From contig JAHDVF020000457.1 in NCBI GenBank assembly GCA_022606425.2, positions 186,001 through 250,000 of the forward strand: a DNA stretch of 64,000 bases, written 5' to 3'. Of this stretch, positions 62,258 to 64,000 are shown piece after piece (the first letter of the stretch is position 1; the number at the start of each line of letters is the position of its first letter). Position numbers and translations under genes: made by a program. The notes beneath the pieces are model-generated. The model made no database searches and had not been told where the DNA came from. It saw nothing but the letters and a program-made list of their open reading frames with translations. Source of the stretch: Lepidostoma basale (lineage: Eukaryota; Arthropoda; Insecta; Trichoptera; Lepidostomatidae).

Positions 62258-62911
62258 ATGCCTAGTTCACTATTGTTTGCTATAAACAATGAGGGGCGAG
62301 TTTACGTGCTATCGACGGGTGGTTCAATGTGGAGAGAATTTATGTACTTGGGCCTAGAATTTAAACACCTCTCCGCAATCCCTCATTTTTTGTGGGCCGT
62401 CGGTGGCGACAGGCAAATATACGTTCATGTTCACGGTTTGGAAATACCAATTCGCGTCAAGGAAGAGGCTTACGAAAACGAAAGGTGGTTACCAGTTGAA
62501 GGTTTTAGTGGTAGACTCTTGCCGACAGATCGTTACCATTTTTCCACGAAAGATGGATGCCAGGATAGGTCAATCGATAGGATACGGTTGCCGTCTATGG
62601 CCTGGCAATGGGAAGGAGACTGGCAGTTGGAACTCTCCCTGGATGGACAACCCTTGGATCACGACGGTTGGTCGTATGCAATAGACTTTCCAGCTCAGTA
62701 TGGGCCTACTAAACAGTGGAAGTCTTGCGTAAGGCGAAGAAAATGGGTACGCTATCGAAGGTACAGTGCCCTCAACTCGTGGTGCGCCATAGCTCCGCTT
62801 CACAAAGACCCGACTCAGGAACCTTTCATTGATGTGTCCATTGGCGGTCACAAAATCCCAAATGCTGTTCCAGGGACCCTCTCAGTCTGGGCCATCACGG
62901 CTCATGGCCGG
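62258..62911 (+). CDS. TECPR1-like tectonin beta-propeller protein, first coding exon (partial gene)
   Basis: ATG at 62258 in MPSSLLFAINNEGRVYVLST; the upstream in-frame TTG is not a start. 218 codons to CCGG|GTATGA, phase 0; the rest lies beyond the window. MPSSLLFAINNEGRVYVLS parallels MPNSVLWAVDLFGRVYTLS of vertebrate TECPR1. A tectonin repeat (residues 8-60) is followed by a dysferlin domain: its N-half EEAYENERWLPVEGFSGRLL at 69-88, then GWSYAIDFPAQYG at 137-149 and the C-half signature SCVRRRKWVRYRRY at 156-169. TECPR1 binds ATG5-ATG12, recognises damaged lysosomes through its dysferlin region and promotes autophagosome-lysosome events. No sequence defects are seen. Confidence 0.93.
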
Positions 62912-63120
62912 GTATGATATATTCATTATTATTGAATGCCCAAATGATTTTTTGAAACAGGAACTAAAAAAATTTAACTTGAAGTAATGATTTGGGTAAT
63001 ATTTTTTTCAAAATGTTACCCAATATGTTTATAATGAGAAAGCCACCATCCGTTATTTGTATTAAAAGTATCTAAATATCAATAAATCATATATTTCATT
63101 ATTAATATATATGAAAAAAT
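62912..63120 (+). other. TECPR1 intron start
   Basis: AT-rich, no feature. Confidence 0.4.
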
Positions 63121-63124
63121 GATA

Positions 63125-63315
63125 ATTTTCAAGGAGTTTTATTATAAATTGATAATGGCAATTATAAATTCTAAGGCATTATCATTTGATAATGCCTTAG
63201 AAGGGTGAAACATGTCATACATAAATATTATAATAAAACGCCTTGAAAACTATCATTTTTTCATACATATTAATAATTTAATATGGAGTTTTACATCATT
63301 GTTCAAGAAACAATA
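63125..63315. repeat. HP-A palindromic repeat, long symmetrical copy with 3' flank
   Basis: AAAAAATGATAATTTTCAAGGAGTTTTATTATAAATT is inverted at ATTATAATAAAACGCCTTGAAAACTATCATTTTTTC. The centre holds GCATTATCATTTGATAATGCC. The conserved 3' flank TTAATATGGAGTTTTACATCATTGTTCAAGAAAC follows. Confidence 0.85.
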
Positions 63316-64000
63316 TATATTTCATTGTTCTTGCTTAAAAGAGATAGTGCTCGGATCATATACGGGTGTGTGCTATCTCTTTTTATATTGCTTGTTTATA
63401 TAAACATTCGAGCGAGATACATTATTTTTTGCACATAAAGTATTTCAATTCAAACATTTAAGAGTACACTTTTGGTAATTATTGATCATCATTACCATTT
63501 CTTGATGGTTTTGCAAACAAAAATATATGTTTAGCATTCTAAGAGTTAAAAAGATCAAAAATAAAAAATCTTCGTAACGCAACAGAAAAAACTTGGATGG
63601 GATGAAGATATTATTTAATAAATTACTGATATTAAAGAGACTAAATTACACATTTAAACTGTTGAACTTTGTTGAATAACATTTAAATATTTGTGTTAAA
63701 CAAAGTTCAACAGGGCGTAAATTGAAGTGTCCCATTCAATCTGTAAATTAAAGTTTATTAATTGATATAATTGATATGTATTTACAAGATAGAATGTTAT
63801 TATCTAATAGAGTAACCACATCATCTTGAAGCTCGAAGAACCTTGAAATGGCTCAATTTGCAATATTTCACTTGTATTATAGTATAGTTAATAAATTAAA
63901 TTTAGTCCTATTCATAATTAATAAATTACTTGATTATCATTATATTTATGTTTTTTTGTCTATACTGAATTTGCATTATATCGTGATGTGCATTATGCAA
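63316..64000. other. TECPR1 intron, two local inverted repeats
   Basis: AAAGAGATAGTGCTCGG / GTGTGCTATCTCTTTT (63337-63383) and TGTTGAACTTTGTTGAATAAC / GTTAAACAAAGTTCAACA (63660-63712) are hairpin-forming pairs. No exon of TECPR1 recognised. Confidence 0.5.

Overview
This is a 64 kb piece of an animal nuclear genome, very probably an insect and most likely a moth or butterfly. It is AT-rich, its genes are split by introns with ordinary GT..AG junctions, and most of the non-coding DNA is degenerate transposable elements. There are no bacterial features. The lepidopteran assignment is an inference from repeat style (many TTAA-flanked miniature elements, endonuclease-RT type non-LTR 3' ends) and protein similarity.

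Layout. (1) 1-11 kb is a repeat field: 5'-truncated non-LTR retrotransposons, palindromic hairpin repeats and a 2.1 kb DNA transposon. (2) 12.8-43.4 kb, + strand, is one gene, the orthologue of milton/TRAK (mitochondrial kinesin adaptor). I place two alternative first coding exons (12797-13184 and 24904-25066) and ten shared exons. All phases agree, giving predicted proteins of 1000 and 925 residues. (3) 46.9-50.4 kb, + strand, is a four-exon gene for a promethin/LDAF1-type lipid-droplet protein of 165 residues. (4) 51.1-56.0 kb is a nest of transposons: a pogo/Tigger-like element broken by a 3.9 kb element with 8-bp target duplications, which itself holds further elements. (5) 56-62 kb has two unassigned minus-strand candidate exons and a complete three-exon gene for a 121-residue coiled-coil protein. 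That gene is divergent from (6) the first coding exon of TECPR1 (62258-62911, + strand), which runs off the window.

Repeat names used below. HP-A to HP-F are palindromic repeats with inverted arms. HP-A arms contain TTCTAGAAGTTTTATTA, HP-B arms ACTTCCACTTTTGTCTTTAT, and HP-C arms end near ACCACTTTATTTTG. HP-D is at 48.8 kb, HP-E at 22.2 kb and HP-F at 4.5 kb. Many arms carry a core that looks like a small type I hammerhead ribozyme (CTGANGA, stem, GAAAC, short palindrome, GTY). The HP-D pair is the best preserved. NLR-1 is a non-LTR family recognised by an RT C-terminal region (YGSEAWNWQKK..., RINAVEMRSLRR...) and a 3' end CGGCGTGATGGTTAGTTAGT.

The three recognised genes are all organelle genes (mitochondrial transport, lipid droplets, lysosome/autophagy), but I see no evidence that they are functionally coupled. 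Their proximity is probably ordinary synteny.
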